NCBI GenBank assembly: GCA_022575985.1 | Contig: JAKSXM010000262.1 | Location: 62,001-126,000 of the forward strand | DNA length: 64,000 nucleotides | Reading direction: 5' to 3' | Source of the DNA: Anagrus nilaparvatae | Lineage: Eukaryota; Arthropoda; Insecta; Hymenoptera; Mymaridae | Part shown: positions 23,586-36,369 of the stretch, one piece after another | How positions within the stretch are numbered: the first letter of the stretch is position 1 | Layout of the letters: each line of letters begins with the position of its first letter | Notes under the pieces: model-generated | Database searches by the model: none | The model's input: only the letters and a program-made list of their open reading frames with translations | Told to the model about the DNA's origin: nothing | Made by a program: the position numbers and the translations under genes

Positions 23586-24190
23586 TACTCCAGTCAAATC
23601 ACGGGTGAGGGGGGGTTGTATTGATTTTGGCCGCCACCAGATTTGGTCTACTATCGGTTTTTTGAGTCGCTGAACAAGAAAATATAGAGTCTTTTCTATG
23701 AGAAATTGGGGTTTGACCCTCAAATTAGCCAACACTACCCCTAAAATTTGTGTTTTCGCTACTTTTGCTCTAGCCATCCAAGATCTGGTCTACTGGATAT
23801 TTTGGGTCGCTGATCACAAAAATTGATGTCTTTTCAATTAAAAATTAAGTTTTCACCCTTAAATTAACCTAAACTACCCAAATTACAAAGCTATACTTCT
23901 TAAATTTAAATATTATTAGTTTATCTTGAAAACTTTTTAAATTTATTATATTATTTCTGTTATTAATATTGTTTATTATAAAAAATTATTATTTTTATGT
24001 ATTATGAACTTTTTCTAATATTTCATTCAAATGCATTACTTGCGCAAAATTTTTTCTAAAATACATAAATACAATAAGAGGTGTTTTTGCTACTTTCGCT
24101 CTAGCCCTCTAAGATTTGATTTAATAGGATTTTTTGGGTCACTGATCACGAAAATCGCGGTCTTTTCAATTAAAAATTAGGTCTTGACGA
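23586..24190. repeat. Family C copy, left end plus internal units
   Basis: It starts TACTCCAGTCAAATCACGGG with GTCGCTGATCACAAAAAT units; a similar unit recurs at 24077-24190 after an AT-rich break of about 190 bp. The right end is absent. Confidence 0.7.
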
Positions 24191-24825
24191 TACAAACAAA
24201 TTTTTAAAATTATGTTGATAAAAATTCACAAACAATTTACCTCAAAAATTGTCTGTTGTCGGTGAGCTTTTGAACGTCATCTTTTAAAAATAATTAGGAA
24301 AAAATGGAATCCTATTAAGGCAAAACTATATCTTTTATAAATGTAGTAAAATTTAAAGTGTAAAATCTAAAAATATCTAAAAAATATAAATTACATGTAA
24401 ACTTTTTTGAATTTTTTCCAATCATTCGCGCAGAAATTTTGTACGTGACTATGTCATATAGCATACATCGTTGTTGAAAACACTTCAATTACCGCAGAAG
24501 AAGTCACGAAAGAATTCGAACGTTTGTCTATGTAATCGCTCAGCACGAGGGCAGGGATGCTTTAAAAAAACAAACGTGTGGGGTTCTAAAGTTTGCACAT
24601 ATATATACAATTTATATATGTATATTTTAATATGTTCTTACTGAAAAGTACCAAAGAGTCGAATCTTTTAGGATTATACAATACAGTAAGTTTTTTTATA
24701 TAATTGGAACCACAGGAACCTGACCACCGTCCGTGTTTAAGCAGTCTTTTTCAATAACAATATTTCGAGGACTTCTTCCTAATTGCTTTCTTTCTTTTCT
24801 CATGTGTATATATATATATATATAT
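24191..24825. other. AT-rich DNA ending in (TA)n
   Basis: No gene was found. The (TA)n run at about 24808-24825 is the insertion site of the next element. Confidence 0.4.
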
Positions 24826-26487
24826 GGGCATATCCATTACTTTTCATACAAAAGTGTGCGCACCCATGACTCCGATCGGGCTCAAATTTTCAGGGGTGGT
24901 TTGAAGTAATAAAAAACTCAGCCAGCCAAAATTTCAGCTATTTTGCAGGACGGGTTGCCGAGATACAAGCTCTAAAAGGTCCAAAAATAGCTGTTTTTAG
25001 CCAATTTTCAAAAATTTACTGGGCTTCAAGGATTAGTCCAAAAAACATCCGGCTGGTCTCATTTTTTTCCTTGAACATTCAACTTTTACCAAAAATATTT
25101 TCAAAAAGTTTCATGGAGTTGATTTTTACTGGCATTGATTAACGTAAGATTTATTTTATCGAAAAATGCTGATTTTTGAACTTGCATTGTGACTCAGCAT
25201 CATAAGCTAAAGACTTCCGGTTGGTTTCATTAAAAGCGTCTATAAAAGACCTTTCAAATGAGACCTAATTCGATTACGATTCTAACTCGAAATAATGATA
25301 ACTCGCTTATTTTTCGGTCTAAAATAAAAATTTTTTTTTTTAAATTGTCGAATTTTTTCCTGCCTATTCGAATATTTACAAACAAGAAACTTCTTATACG
25401 CAAAAATTATTTTTTTGGGCCAAAAACTACCCGAACACATTGACAAAATAAAGTAAGTTCTAAAGTAATTTGCCAAAAAAAAATAATTTTTGCATATAAG
25501 AAGTTTCTTTTTTGTGAATATTCTAATAGGCAGGAAAAAATTCGACAATTTAAAAAAAAAAATTTTTATTTTAGACCGAAAAATAAGCGAGTTATCATTA
25601 TTTCGAGTTAGAATACTGTATAATGACCCTAAAAGTGGGATTTTTGGAAAATTTTTTTAAAAATCTTAAAATGATGATAACTTGCTTATTTTTCGGTCAA
25701 AAATAAAAATTTTTTTTTTAAAATCAGCTCATTTTTCCCTGGCTATTCGAATATTGAAGAAGAAAAATTTTTTGATTGACCCCTTAACCATTTATTGGCC
25801 AATATTGGTCCAATTATTACACATTTTCAGAGTCTTATATCTACGAACAGAAGCCAATACCATCGCCCAAATTTTTAGGAAATTTTTTTTAATATCAAAA
25901 GAAGCTTTCCTGAAATTTTCAGCCCTTAAAATGCTCAGAGAAAAATTTTGCAGACGATTAAAGTTGTTAAAAAATCGATATTTTCGGAAACAGCAAACTT
26001 TCAATTGCTTATATCTCCGGTTCCTGATAAGCTTTTTAAACGTTTAAGGTCTCATTTGAAAGGTCTTTTATAGACGCTTTTAATGAAACCAACCGGAAGT
26101 CTTTAGCTTATGATGCTGAGTCACAATGCAAGTTCAAAAATCAGCATTTTTCGATAAAATAAATCTTACGTTAATCAATGCCAGTAAAAATCAACTCAAT
26201 GAAACTTTTTGAAAATTTTTTTGGTAAAAGTTGAATGTTCAAGGAAAAAAATGAGACCAGTCGGATGTTTTTTGGACTAATCCTTGAAGCCCAGTAAATT
26301 TTTGAAAATTGGCTAAAAACAGCTATTTTTGGACCTTTTAGAGCTTGTATCTCGGCAACCCGTCCTGCAAAATGGCTGAAATTTTGGCTGGCTGAGTTTT
26401 TTATTACTTCAAACCACCCCTGAAAATTTGAGCCTGATCGGAGTCATGGGTGCGCACACTTTTGTATGAAAAGTAATGGATATGCCC
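24826..26487. mobile_element. 1.66-kb foldback element with near-identical 440-bp inverted arms
   Basis: The left end GGGCATATCCATTACTTTTC and the right end, its exact complement, lie inside a (TA)n tract. The arms (24826-25265 and about 26048-26487) match almost base for base, including GTGCGCACCCATGACTCCGA. The centre holds a second inverted pair (about 25275-25400 and 25500-25612, with GATAACTCGCTTATTTTTCG). High arm identity implies recent insertion or ongoing arm conversion. No transposase is visible; open frames inside the arms are by-products. Confidence 0.88.
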
Positions 26488-27553
26488 ATATATATATATT
26501 GAAATATTTTCTTTGAAGGAAAAAACTTTGGATTATATTGCAAAAAATGTATGTATAAAAGGAAGTATTATAATTCTTGATAGCAAGTTTGTTTATTTTT
26601 TTGTTTTTTTTTGTTTTTTTGTTTTTTGAGATCGTAAAAAGAATTCTCTAATTTTACTAAAAATCGACAAATTATTGTTTATGTAATGTGTCTTTTTTAA
26701 AAAGGTAATGAAAAAAAAGGCTGCTGACAAATTATTGGTATTACGGTTTCTCAAGCAACGAAAAATAATTGTTTACCATTTTATGCATCATATCTAAGAA
26801 ATAAAGTGACATCAAATGTTTTAAAACTATAGAACTTCCTTCCAAAAATTTAGGTATTACGAAAAAAAAAGAGTTTGTATAGAATGCATGGAAAAAATTT
26901 TTAAATACTGTTAAACTTCCATGGAAAAAAATTAAGATTAGGTCTAAAAACCAAATTAAAAAATATTATTTGTTTAATTTTTGATAGTAAAAATGTTGAG
27001 ACAAAAGTTTCTCTAATTTTTGAATAAAAAAAAGAGAAATTGAGTAAAAATGATATTCCTAATACTTGAACTACCTTGTAAGAAAATTAAGTAATACTGC
27101 CAAAAAGAAAAAATAAGTCATTTTGTTTTTTTGATTTCTGAAGTAATAGGTCGGAAAAATGAAATAAAATCAAAAAATCCCCAAAAACAGTTTGGGTTTT
27201 TGGGGGCCTGTCGCGGCCCCGACGTCTAATTCCAATGGGAATCAGCAAGTTTGTTGATAAATTTTCGGACTATACTACTTATCCGGAAATAGCCTTTCCT
27301 GAAACTAGGACTACCGTGAAAAAGAATTTGCAATTACGTCCGCAAATAAAAAATTATGTTGTCTTTTTTATTTTTTTACATAAAAAATGTTAAGACAAAA
27401 ACTTTCCAGCTTTAAGAAATCTAAAAATAATCATCTTCCTGAAAATAGTTATTCAGGGAAAAAATGCCCATTATTGTATATTCATTAATGATATATTCAT
27501 TTAAAAATTTTACCTCGCAATACAAGTCAATATATAAATAATATATTTGGATG
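26488..27553. other. AT-rich DNA with degenerate repeat phrases
   Basis: Phrases resembling TTGATAGTAAAAATGTTGAGAC and CTACCTTGTAAGAAAAT recur at roughly 200-bp spacing (about 26800-27430), suggesting an eroded tandem array. One GC-rich patch (GGGGGCCTGTCGCGGCCCC, about 27202) stands out. No gene was found. Confidence 0.35.
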
Positions 27554-28019
27554 CTAAAACAGTCATTGACCTCAAACCAATATTTTACTTTCGCTACGTA
27601 GACGGTATTATCCCTGGTGTTCTAAGGGATAAATACATAAAGTCATGTATTTACTAGATATTTTTAACTCTTATCATTCTAAACTACAGTTTACCCATGA
27701 AAATGAGCATGATAATTCCATCAGTTTCTTAGATGTTAAATTACCAAAAAAAGACAACAGAATTTTACATAATTGGTATACGAAACTATTTCATTTTTAA
27801 GATAAGTGAATTTTAAAACTGGACATATATTATATTATACTGTACATACAAAATATCAGGAAATATATTATTATCAAATGTGCTTTTTCACGAAGAGAAC
27901 CTAGTCATTGTTAAGGATATATTACTAAACAATGATTATCCAGAGAAGTTTATCAACTATTATTATATGTCCAAAAGAGGCTAGACACAATTAAATACAA
28001 AAAGGATAATAATATAGTA
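27554..28019 (+). pseudogene. Penelope-like element 1, reverse transcriptase C-terminal part
   Basis: The frame starting near 27580 reads FYFRYVDGI, the RT catalytic box YxDD with the second Asp changed to Gly. After a stop and frame change it continues LQFTHENEHDNSISFLDV, the FT-E-E-n-n-n-FLDV block typical of Penelope RTs, then NWYTK. Farther on comes a segment around NDYPEKFINYY. Several stops and frameshifts show it is dead. The element is cut at 28020 by a family A insertion and resumes at 31443. Confidence 0.75.
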
Positions 28020-31000
28020 AGGCTGGTTCCACACGCAAACCTGTGTTTAAAGTACATTGAGTAGTATATGACGCATTTTTTTTTTTTACTACTTAACTTG
28101 GACAAAAAACTGAAAAAAAAAATTTGAGGGCACATCGATATGACCCGTGTTTTCGGGTAGTTTGAACCTTCAAAAAACTGAAAAAAATCGTGAACAAGAA
28201 ATCGGTGATAGGTGCCAAAAAGATTTTTTCACTTTTATGTCAGAAACCGTGTTTTTCGTATCTGAGCTACCCCAAATTTTCAAAATAACTTTTTAGGTAA
28301 ATAAAATTTTAAAAAATAGATAAAAAAATCTGATTGCCAGGGAAAAACCACTACAGATGAAAAAAAAATTTATCTTTTTACGATGAAATTTAGCCAAGTT
28401 ATCGGCAATTTAAGATTTTGCTCAAATTCGTCTTAAAAAAGATTTTATTGAAAAAAGCCTGTTTCTGAACTTTAAACATGCATTATTCGCTTGATTTTCA
28501 TCGAGAAATAATAATTTTTTGGTTCCTCAAAGAGGAACCATTGTGTTAGGTCAAAATTTGATTTTCTATTTTTTGGCATATAAGCACGTTTTGGGACCCC
28601 AGGAAGCTAAAAAACCGGTTTTTAAAAAAAGTCTGTATGTGTGTGTGTGTGTGTGTGTGTACGTATGTATGTAATCGGTGATATTTCACAAACATTATGG
28701 AATTAAGACCTAATTTTTTTTTCAAAAATTTTTTCACCAAAAAAGCTCGAGGTACTTTTTTTTATTTTTAATTTGGATGTAACACCTCATTTATTTCCAC
28801 GAAAGTACTTATATTTGAAAGTATGGTTTTCACATGATATTTTGAATCGGATACTTAATTTTCTGAAAATTTTTTTCACAAAAAAATACAAAAAATAACA
28901 ATTTTTTTTTTCTTTTTGGACGAAGTACCTAATTTATTTCCATGAAAGTACTAGTTTTAAGAACCTTGTTTATTGTTATTTTTTGGATCTGATACTTAAT
29001 TTTTTCAAAATTTTTTTTGTCAAAATTAAAAAAAAATAAAAATAAAAAAAACTGCAATATTTTTTTTTTTTTTTGGTGTAATACCTCATTTAATTCTATG
29101 AAAGTACAATTATCTGAAAATATTGTAACTAGTGATATTTCAAAACCATTATCGAATTAAGACCTAATTTTTTTTCCAAACATTTTTTTATCAAAAAATC
29201 TCAAACCCCCCCCTTTTTTTTTATTTTGGATGTAATACCTCATTTATTTCCATGAAAGTACTTATACTTGAAAGTATGGTTTTTACTTGATATCTCCAAT
29301 CTGATACTTAATTTTTTGGAAATTTTTTTCCTAAAATTTTTTTCACAAAAAAATACAAAAAATACGAAACTTTTTTTTCTTTTTGGACGTAGTACCTAAT
29401 TTATTTCCATGGAAGTACTAGTTTTAAGAACCTCGTTTACAGTAATTTTTTGGAACTGATACTGAATTTTTTCAAAATTTTTTTCTCAAAATTAAAAAAA
29501 AAAGAAAAATAAAAAAAATTGCAATATTTATTTTTTTTTTTGGTGTAATACCTCATTAAATTCTATGAAAGTACTAATATTTTAAAATATTTTGTAACCA
29601 GTGATATTACAAAACAATTATCGAATGAATACCTAACTTTTTTTTCCAAAATTTTGTTTATTAAAAAAATCTGGATGTAATACCTCATTCATTTCCATGA
29701 AATTACTTATATTTGAAATTATGATTTTTACTCGATATCTTGAATCTGATAATTAATTTTTTGAAAATTTTTTTCTCCAAAATCTTCGTTACAAAAGAAT
29801 ACATAAAACATCAAATTTATTTTTCGTTTTGGACATATCTAATTGATTTTAATGAGAGTACAAGTTTTAGAAATTTAGTTTATAGTAATTTTTTGTATCC
29901 GATCACAATTTTTATTTTTATTTTGATATAAATTATAACACACAAGAAAGAGTGATGGAAATCTTGCCTCTTTTTGACTTCCTTGGATTATTTTGCTCGT
30001 TGCTATGTTTATTAAATTTATGTATGTAGCTTAATGAAATTATAAACAATAATAAACAGCCTAAAAATATTAAATGGTTATGTTTGAATTTTAAAATTAA
30101 GATTTAAAAGTTATATTGGCATTTTTTAAAGAATCAAGCAATTTGAAAATCTTGAAGCAATTAATGTGGTTATTTTTTTTATTACAAAATATTATTATTA
30201 TTATTATTATCATTGTTGCGGAAGATTGGTCAAATGCAAGAAGTACACTGAGAAAACAAATTATAAGAAATTATTATAAATTCTGGTAAAATCTTTTTAT
30301 AATAATTGAGCGAATATTTGTAATTTTCGCATCGTTACCAACCATTTCTTTGACAAAACAAAAAAATCATGTTACCCAATATTTTAATTATTATGGGATA
30401 ATTATATATTCTAATAAAATAAAATTTTATAAAAAAAAATAAAATTAGCTTTTTTTATATTTGTCTCTTTTTAATTATGCAAAAATGATTTAAAATCCAT
30501 TAACGCCGGCGCGACCAATCCATGGACACTAGAATTTTCACTTTAATAACAAAATGATCTTAATAATCTACTTTACTAGCTACTAAAAACGAAAAATGTA
30601 TGTATAATTGCATGGTTGTAATCAATAATATTTGTTGCAAATTAAGATTACAGCCCATTGTTTGAGGAACCTCAGTGCCAGCTAGTTGGCAGGGTATTTT
30701 TTTAACCGATTAATTTTTCCCTGGCAATTAATTTCTTTAAAAAAAAAATCATTTTTGTTGACCAAATTTCAATTTTTAGGTCAAAAGCCTTTGAAAACTG
30801 TAAGTAGCAACATTTACTTAACACAGTTTTTGATCTAAAAATTAAAATTTGGTCAAAAAAATGATTTTTTTTTTTAAAGAAATGAATTGCCAGGGAAAAA
30901 TTAATCGATTAAAAAAAAAAAATTATTATTTTGCGATGAAAATCAAGCGAGTAATGCATGTTTAAAGTTCAGAAACAGGCTTTTTTCAATAAAATCTCAA

Positions 31001-31440
31001 TATTTTTTAAGGCGAATTTGAGCAAAATCTTAAATTGACGATAACTTGGCTAAATTTCATTGAAACCAGATTTTTTCTTCTGGAGTGGTTTTTCCCTGGC
31101 AATCAGATTTTTTTATCTATTTTTTAAAATTTTATTTACCTAAAAAGTTATTTTGAGAATTTGGGGTAGCTCGGATACGAAAAACACGGTTTCTGACACA
31201 AAAGTGAAAAAATCTTTTTGGCACCTATCACCGATTTCTTGTTCACGATTTTTTTTGGTTCTCTGAAGGTTCAAACTACCCAAAACACGGGACATATCGA
31301 TGTCCCTTCAAATTTTTTTTTTTCAGTTTTTTGTCCAAGTTAAGTAGTAAAAAAAAAATAATGCGTCATATACATATATATAAAATAACTATAGATTTAA
31401 CGCTAACTGTGAGTTTAAAGCGCTCCGTGCGGAACCAGCT
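28020..31440. mobile_element. Family A foldback element inserted in Penelope element 1
   Basis: The inverted ends AGGCTGGTTCC and GGAACCAGCT are flanked by TA (28018-28019, 31441-31442). The arms carry matching blocks such as TACTACTTAACTTGGACAAA and CACCTATCACCGATTTCTTG. It is split by the family B insertion at 28521-30696; without that it is about 1.25 kb. It has no coding capacity. Confidence 0.85.
28521..30696. mobile_element. Family B element, long copy nested in family A
   Basis: The left end is the hairpin GGTTCCTC-AAA-GAGGAACC and the right end GTGCCAGCTAGTTGGCAGGG, the same as the copy at 4673-5438. A (TG)n tract follows the left end. The interior is tandem degenerate units with TAATACCTCATTTATTTCCA, GATATCTTGAATCTGATA and GACGTAGTACCTAATTTATT. 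It interrupts a T-run of family A (ATAATAATTTTTT / TTTTTTTAACCGATTAA). Confidence 0.85.
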
Positions 31441-31442
31441 TA

Positions 31443-32046
31443 ATCAATAATGATTGCAACATTATTGTCATTCAAAAATCTATTAGTATATAGAAATCAA
31501 AATTATGTGCCCCCTTTATTGATGGTTTCTATGATGACATGAACAAGTGCTGTAAGAGACACAATATACTTGGTATACCAAAAATTGTAAACAGTTGTAA
31601 ATCATTTTTAAAGTGTATACAACATCATCATAAAAGCCAAGCCTAAAATTCCCAATGAAAAACAAACTGGCGTTGTATATAAATTTGATTGCTCTAAGTG
31701 TCCAACTACTTACGTTGGTGAAACAAAGAGATAAGTGGGCATAAGACTTAATGAAAACAAAGCACCCATAGATGCAATTATAAAAAAAGATGATAAAGAG
31801 AAAAACAAAAATGAAATTGGTATACCCCGTAAAAGACCACAAAGACGCGTTGTTATTGAAAAAACCCCAAATTATATTGATAACAATAAAAAACGAAGAA
31901 AAACAGAAAATTAGTAGTGAAGATAATGATTTCTTAACACATTTCAAAAAGACCAGAAATAATTTTTCCTGGCCAAAATTTAGAATTCTTGATCATGAGT
32001 CGGGCTGTTACAATCCTCGCGTCCTTTCCTTTCAAACCATGGCGTA
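31443..32046 (+). pseudogene. Penelope-like element 1, GIY-YIG endonuclease end
   Basis: Downstream of the family A insertion the frame reads a linker with CCKRHNILGIPKI, then GVVYKFDCSKCPTTYVGETK, the GVVY-C-x-C-x-x-YVGET form of the Penelope GIY-YIG nuclease. A stop follows after Lys-Arg. The C-terminal tail FRILDHESGCYNPRVLS ends at 32045. Penelope elements uniquely couple this nuclease to an RT of their own type, so this confirms the assignment of 27554-28019. Confidence 0.75.
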
Positions 32047-32124
32047 ATCATCCATTTTCGCCCCTTATAATAAAAATAGCTATTGATTTTAATTAAAAAT
32101 TGATTATAGTTAATAGAATGAAAC

Positions 32125-32489
32125 CGAGGGGCTATCGTCTTGGAAATCACAAATTTGATTTTTTTTGATTTTTTTTGATTTTTCGTTATTTTTTGTGATT
32201 TTTTTTGGTAAAAACCACTAAATATTATATTGAATAGTAAAAAATAGATTTTTGAGGTCTAGGGTGAGTTATAAGGCTAAAAAACGCAAAAGATCGCGAA
32301 AAATCACGAAAAAAATCACAAAAAATCACAAAAAATCACGAAAAATCACGAAAAATCATTACAAGACAGAAACAAACCATCTCAATTAGTAAAGATTCAT
32401 GATTGAGGTACAAACAAGCCAAAATCAGAAAAAAATCAAAAAAAATTTTTTTAAATCAAATTTGTGATTTCCAAGACGGTAGCCCCTCG
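32125..32489. mobile_element. 365-bp MITE with 8-bp target duplication AATGAAAC
   Basis: AATGAAAC is present on both sides (32117-32124 and 32490-32497). The ends CGAGGGGCTATCGTCTTGGA and complement continue into AAATCACAAATTTGATTT. Between them lies a tandem of about 10-bp GAAAAATCAC units. An 8-bp duplication fits hAT-type insertion, though the CGAGGGG end is not a standard hAT end. Confidence 0.85.
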
Positions 32490-32497
32490 AATGAAAC

Positions 32498-35400
32498 AAT
32501 ATGATTGCCTATATTTTTATATACTACTAATAATTATAAAATTATGATTTCTGCCTCTGAGGCACTTTTATACTGTGTATTTTGTTACATAAAATCAAAT
32601 TATAAATATCATTTAATAAATACATTAAAATTATTAGTTATTCAACTAATTATTCGGTAACGATCCTCAGACAAAAAATTTTTTGGTAATATTATGATTT
32701 TTAATTTCAGAACTCTATTTATATGAAAAAAATGCCAGAGCAATTTTCAATTCGAGAAATATTTATAAAATCCACTTTTTTTCAATTAATTTGTGTTTAT
32801 AACATCATTACACAATATTCTGATAGAAAATTCTTGGAAAATTGATTAAAAAATTTTTCAATTATTTTCTATCAATAATGCTGATATTTACGATGTGAGT
32901 ATTTAAAGGTATACCACGTTTAGTAATATAATAAAATGAATATTTTTCAGTTATAACAACTTTCGTTCGTGAATAGACCACTTAATTAATTACTTATAAT
33001 AATATTTCTTCTTTTTCAACCAATTATTTTAAAATTTCACATACATATATAACTTCAAAAAACTAACTCTCTACATATATATACCTTCTAAAAATAAAAA
33101 TTATACTCAAAATATATATAAAATAATTCAATGATGAACATAGAAACACACAGTCCAGCGATTGATTTCTGTATAAACTTTTGAGTAATTACAAGCTCCT
33201 TAGATAGTCTGCATTATATTTAACTTTACATTGATAAAACATATATAATATTATATATGTAGAGTAAATCAACGTAATCAATGAGCAAGTATATATAATA
33301 CGTTCTCTGCGTGAAATTAGTCGACACCCCCGTGTGATACATTGAAAAGATTCAAAATTCAAGTGAATAAGATTATTCTAGTTTTGTTTCTCTTTGTATT
33401 TAGGGAGAGAAAACTCTTGAATACAAAATATATATAGTTTTGAGTGGAATGAATAAAAGAGATCATTCTTATTAATTCAAACACAAAATAACATTTATAT
33501 ATATATATATATATATATGTAGAAAATTCAAAGACCAATTGGCGATAATGATCATGTATATATACTATATCGAGGGGTTAAATATAATGCTAATAAACAT
33601 GTATCAACATTCTATTTATATATATAATTCATAAATATGTATACGTATTTATATATTGATAAAAAAATTTTTTTTTTATTCTTCATTTATTAATTTTCAA
33701 TACGTATATGATGCAATAAAAATTTCAGGTGCATTCAACTATCAATAAAACGAACAAGATGCGTTGAATATGAAAAATAAAATATATTCTTTTTATTTAA
33801 AATATATATGTAAGTACGATATTTTACATAATCTAGAATTTTTTTTCAATTCGTTTCAACTATATTTTTCAGGAAATTCGTATATACATTGCTTTTATAG
33901 CATTTACATTCACACGCCTAGTCGCTTTTCAATAGATTTATATATATTTTACAATCGTTGAAAAGATTTTTTTTTTTTCATATTTTATAATATTTTTTCC
34001 ATGTTAATACACTGTTCTAAATCATTCTACCATAATCCACTCATCGGTCTTTTATCTGTATTTATAAGATTTTATTCATAAAATAATAAGTATTGAAAAT
34101 AAATAAAGTTGATTTTTTTTAATATCGAATACATGTAGGTATATATTTTTTAGTAATTCATTCAATAGATTTTCCATGCAAATAATTTCGCAATGAATCA
34201 TTAAAAAAATGATATACCTATAAGTTTGCAGTTGAAAATATTGGAAATATAAAACTATATATAGAGCTCTATCTCATCATTTATTTGTAAAATATTTTCA
34301 TAGATTGAATAAAATTTTTTAAGCTACACGCAAAAAAAGGTCAGTAAAATTAATCTATTTTCTATAGTAGTTTTTCCCTCAATATTTATTTATTAAAAAA
34401 GTTTTTAACATTTCAAACCCTTCAGGCTCAAATTGGCTACTAATGCAAAATATATGAGATTGGACAAAACCAGTAGAAATAGAAACAAACGATTTTATGG
34501 CTAAGGAAAACTTCTGATAAAAAAACTAGTGATTTCATTGAATTTCATTGAAAAAATATATAAGTAACTCTTGTAAATATTATTTAGAAAATTTTTTCTT
34601 GAAATCTGCGAAACTTTAAAAAATTGGTCCTTTGAAAAACCATAAAAAACAAAAAAAAAACGGTTTTTCTCCTAAAAAGCGTGGTAAAATGTTATAATAA
34701 ATTCCTTATTGAGATTGTACTGGAAAAATTACTATAGAATACGTCTTTAAATCCAGTTGAATTTAATAGAAAAATCCCAAGTCTGTGAACTTTTTAAAAA
34801 ATCCAATATTTAACATTTAATTGCTCTGAGACCTTGAGAATTTAAAATTTGTATTTTTTTATCCTAAATAAACTTAATTTAGTAAATTATAATTGCAATA
34901 CAATTTTAAAAATATAAATCCGTCATAAAAAATAATTTTGACTGGTATTTTTAAATATTGAAAAAATGTAATTTTGAGCCTTTCGACTCAAAAAAAACTA
35001 TGAGGCGAGCAAAATTTTTTGTGTTCCTCACTTGTTCGTCACTTTATATGGTCTAAAATCATGTAAAAACTGTTAAATTTAAAAAAAAAATAAAATAACA
35101 ACCCCCAAATCGGGTTGGTTCTCCCCAAGAGCAACGGTTTAAATTTCAGGATAAGCGTTTCCTGCCTAAAAAGACCCTATAGAATCAGAAAATACCAGAG
35201 ATTTTTAGGGGAATCATGGTGAAACTTTTTTCGTGTTTCTTGCTAGTTATAGATAGCAAATTATTTTAGAGGAATTTGGAGTTTGAAAAATTATCATTTT
35301 TGTTTGTACAATAATCATTTCTCGCACAAATATATTGTTCAAATTAATATTTAGACCCCGAAATTGTATTATACAAGACATTTCCTATTACAATAAGGGA

Positions 35401-36364
35401 CAATTTTTTCATGAAAAATAATCACTAGCGAGAAAAAATTAGAAAATTGAGATTTTTTTCAAAATATGAAAAAGACTACTAAAAATCGAGAATTGAACCT
35501 AAAAACCTATTTTAGGGAAAAACACTTTTCCAATTAAAAATACTTGTGCAATTTTCAAAATGTTTTGAAAAATTATACTATAGATATAAAAACTTTTCAA
35601 CAATTCATTAAAATTAAAATACCCTCGTAATTTTTATCAGAATAAGTATAAAATTTTTTGCAGAGTCGAAATTAAGAGTTTTCATGAATAATTTGTAGCA
35701 TCTTACAAGTATAACAATCATAAAAATAAATTAAATATACTTGTATATAGTTCTGTTTTTTAAATTGTCTAAAAAATACTCGCAGAGATATATTTATTCA
35801 TCTTGAAAAAATAAATGGCAATTCTAATAAATTATACAATTTTAATATTCAAATATATTCCAGTTTATTTCGTATTATACTTTTATTTGAAATAATAACC
35901 TAGCCGCTTTGCCACCCCTTGAATTAATGTTTTGTATAAGTTAAAATTGACGAGTTTTTTCAGAAAGGCGATACATGATACAAAAAAAAGCCATCGGTAT
36001 GAAATATTCATAGTATCTACGTGTACAAGTACCTTATTCATTGTAAAAGCTATTAATGAGTACATTTATGCAATACCACGATATTATTTTCTTTTTTTTT
36101 TAAGTAAAATTTTTATATTTCAATATTATTTATGCATCTTGATGAATATCGTTGAATTAAGTTTAAAAAATATTATGTATACTTTATAATTATACAAGAA
36201 CCCTTTACGCGATTTTAACATTCGCGTGCACGTTTATATATTGTAATTAGAAAACTCGGATACAGATATTACATTTTTAATGAAGTCATTGAAATTTTGA
36301 AAATTTTAGGAAAAAATAATAATTTTAATTAATAAAAAAAAATTTTTTTTTTAATATTTAAAAA
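32498..36364. other. Long AT-rich region without recognisable genes
   Basis: There are many (TA)n tracts (for example 33499-33518) and low-complexity frames. I could define no splice-consistent coding sequence, no long inverted repeat and no element end. It looks mostly single-copy, unlike its flanks. Confidence 0.4.
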
Positions 36365-36369
36365 AAAAA

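Noticed and set aside
25258..26047. Several open frames near 25.3-26.0 kb
   Set aside because: They arise from the inverted inner arms of the 24826-26487 foldback and mirror one another.
31516..31947. 143-codon minus-strand ORF with hydrophobic runs
   Set aside because: It is antisense to the GIY-YIG end of Penelope element 1, which gives clear family motifs on the + strand.
33764..33961. Tyr/Phe-rich ORF in the 32.5-36.4 kb region
   Set aside because: Low-complexity AT-driven composition and no domain.
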